A stretch of DNA of 13,110 nucleotides. Source: an uncultured Clostridia bacterium. Its GTDB lineage: Bacteria; Bacillota; Clostridia; Peptostreptococcales; Anaerovoracaceae. The notes beneath the pieces are model-generated. The model searched no databases and had not been told where the DNA came from. It saw nothing but the letters and a program-made list of their open reading frames with translations. Numbering within the stretch: the first letter of the stretch is position 1; each line of letters opens with the position of its first letter. The position numbers and the translations under genes were made by a program. The stretch covers positions 1 to 13,110 of the forward strand of contig CAMIWY010000011.1 in the NCBI GenBank assembly GCA_946402595.1. Direction: 5' to 3'. Of the stretch, positions 11,982 to 13,110 are shown in pieces.

Positions 11982-12959
11982 TTACTTGAATTTTGTTATA
12001 ACTCTGTTGATGTATGATTTGGTTGTATCAGGTGCTTCATTTGTTCCGAGTATAAGTGTGATGATGTGATCTATGGACCTTAACCCGTTTCTCCTGAATC
12101 TTCCGGTGCAGGAAGCGCAATAAGCATAAACCTGACCTTTCTCTTCGTTAATCAGCCTGTCTGCGAAGCCTGCCGAGATTTCCTTCTCTGCTGCGATAGC
12201 ATGCCCACCGAGACCGCAGCACTGCGTCCCTTCGATGAAAGATATCTCTCCATCTATAAACGGCCTGATTTCACTGATCCAGATCCGCTCTTTTCTGTCA
12301 GGACAAGGCAGGAAGAATCTTATATCCGAACTGATCTTATTGCCCAGTCCCAGTTCCTGCAGTTTAGTATATACACTTGTAACTCTGATTCCGAGCCTCT
12401 CACCGAAGAATTCTCTGCAGTTCGGACATGCTACTACGATCTCATTGATATCATTTTCAGCAAGACGCGACCTGATTTCTTCGATAATACGCTCTTCATC
12501 ATCTTTGAAACCGAGCTCGGCTATTGGTTTGCCGCAGCATTCATAAACAGTCCCTATGCCATGTTCCCTGAACAGTTCTGATAATCTGTCTGCTGTTTTG
12601 GGGAAGAGCGACGGGAAATTGCAGCCCGGGAAGAACACCGTCCCTCCCGTTACATGTTTCCAGTTGCGGAATCTGTAATTTCTTTTTTCTCTTACAGTTC
12701 CTTTATACTGTTTCTCGAGTGCAGCCCTTTCAGCAGAAGCCGCACGCTCCCGTCTCATCTCAAGGACTGTCTCCCGGCCATCTATATGGACCGGGCATAC
12801 CTCCGTGCACTTTCCGCACAGAAAACAGTGATATGCAAGCTCTCTGAGCCTGTCAACATCCCCTATATCTATGCCGTATTTATTCAGAAAATCGCAGTTT
12901 TTCCTGCACAAGTGGCAGTGTACGCATTCAGCTGCACTTCTTTTGTCAATTACTTCCAT
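11982..12959 (-). CDS. Fe-S-binding oxidoreductase subunit, GlpC/HdrD-like (CCG domains)
   Basis: The 325-aa protein has two ferredoxin-type [4Fe-4S] motifs near the N-terminus: C12-x2-C15-x2-C18-x3-C22 and C45-x2-C48-x2-C51-x3-CP at 55-56. They are followed by two cysteine-rich CCG-type domains: PGCNFPSLFP with ECCGKPI, and CPNCREFF with GTQCCGLGGHA. This order is that of GlpC, HdrD and LutA-type proteins that pass electrons or bind a non-cubane cluster through CCG domains. It is soluble by sequence. AAAGGGATGG lies before the ATG at 12959. It heads the operon with the fused glycosyltransferase and the phosphotransferase, so it may provide a reduction step, for instance of an oxidised metalloid or thiol intermediate. 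That role is inference. Confidence 0.85.
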   Translation of the reverse strand: MEVIDKRSAAECVHCHLCRKNCDFLNKYGIDIGDVDRLRELAYHCFLCGKCTEVCPVHIDGRETVLEMRRERAASAERAALEKQYKGTVREKRNYRFRNWKHVTGGTVFFPGCNFPSLFPKTADRLSELFREHGIGTVYECCGKPIAELGFKDDEERIIEEIRSRLAENDINEIVVACPNCREFFGERLGIRVTSVYTKLQELGLGNKISSDIRFFLPCPDRKERIWISEIRPFIDGEISFIEGTQCCGLGGHAIAAEKEISAGFADRLINEEKGQVYAYCASCTGRFRRNGLRSIDHIITLILGTNEAPDTTKSYINRVITKFK

Positions 12960-13057
12960 TAAAAATTACCATCCCTTTAGTCTATGAGCATCGAACTGCC
13001 GCACCGCAAAAAGTGTTAATGATTGTTCACCGAGGCTCTTTTCTATTGATTCTAACA

Positions 13058-13086
13058 AATATAAGAATTACAACGCTACTTATCAA
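13058..13086 (-). promoter_or_regulatory. Promoter of the Fe-S/glycosyltransferase/phosphotransferase operon
   Basis: On the minus strand TTGATA (13081-13086), a 17-nt spacer and TATATT (13058-13063) match the sigma-A consensus closely. The start would be near 13051, leaving a leader of about 90 nt before the ATG at 12959. No copy of the operator or of the small-RNA target repeat is visible in this leader. Confidence 0.6.
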
Positions 13087-13110
13087 CTATAGACAATAAC
13101 TATAACAAAA

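Noticed and set aside
1..13110. CRISPR array, insertion sequence, tRNA or rRNA gene
   Set aside because: No regularly spaced repeats, no transposase frame or terminal inverted repeats, and no tRNA-like cloverleaf or rRNA stretch was seen on either strand.

Overview
The window looks like an accessory region of a low-to-mid-GC anaerobic Firmicute, probably a Clostridia member. A T-box tRNA-sensing leader, strong AGGAGG-type ribosome binding sites, a lipobox lipoprotein and several iron-sulfur/radical-SAM proteins support this. The exact family cannot be read from the sequence. Almost all genes lie on the minus strand; only one protein gene and one proposed small RNA are on plus.

Layout from right to left, in the direction of minus-strand transcription. 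Operon 1 (12959 to 9534) encodes a GlpC/HdrD-type Fe-S protein, a two-domain glycosyltransferase (DUF2064/TIGR04282 type fused to a GT2/TIGR04283 type) and an APH/choline-kinase-like phosphotransferase. A hairpin closes it. Operon 2 (9393 to 7432) encodes two TVP38/TMEM64 membrane proteins, the first with an unusual C-terminal membrane extension. Operon 3 (7366 to 4298) encodes a YdjY-like Cys-rich lipoprotein, an FtsX/MacB-type permease, a LolD-type ATPase and a DUF4418 membrane protein. A bidirectional terminator follows. On plus, 2901-4151 encodes a nucleoside hydrolase fused to a PadR-type winged helix. Diverging from it, operon 4 (2679 to 893) encodes an AhpD-like protein, the radical SAM enzyme ArsS and a C-GCAxxG-C-C redox protein. 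Beyond these lie a tryptophan-type T-box leader (about 812-520), a 30-residue zinc-ribbon-like ORF and the start of a DUF1016 nuclease-like ORF that runs off the window and lacks a normal N terminus.

ArsS, its AhpD-like partner and the two glycosyltransferase types are the recognised arsenosugar-biosynthesis association. The nucleoside hydrolase, phosphotransferase and Fe-S protein fit a route that makes a 5'-deoxyadenosyl adduct, removes the base, and glycosylates or phosphorylates the sugar. No arsenite methyltransferase (ArsM) is present, so arsenic as substrate is an inference. The TVP38 pair, YdjY-like protein, ABC transporter and AhpD-like protein also resemble the gene content of the E. 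coli ydjXYZ-ynjABCD region.

The most interesting unlisted signal is a candidate small RNA at about 4194-4268 (+). It has its own promoter (TTTACA-N17-TATTAT), a 5' hairpin, a single-stranded 20-nt segment and a UUCG-capped terminator. The 20-nt segment is complementary to the leaders of three minus-strand transcripts in the same window: the ribosome binding region of the first TVP38 gene (18/20 plus one G-U), the 5' leader of the arsS operon (16/17), and the ribosome binding site of the lipoprotein gene (11/11). A shared palindrome-like site (AGAC-N3-GTCY) sits beside both the arsS-operon promoter and the small-RNA promoter, and is a candidate operator for the nucleoside hydrolase-PadR fusion. 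Together these suggest a locus with its own transcriptional and post-transcriptional control.
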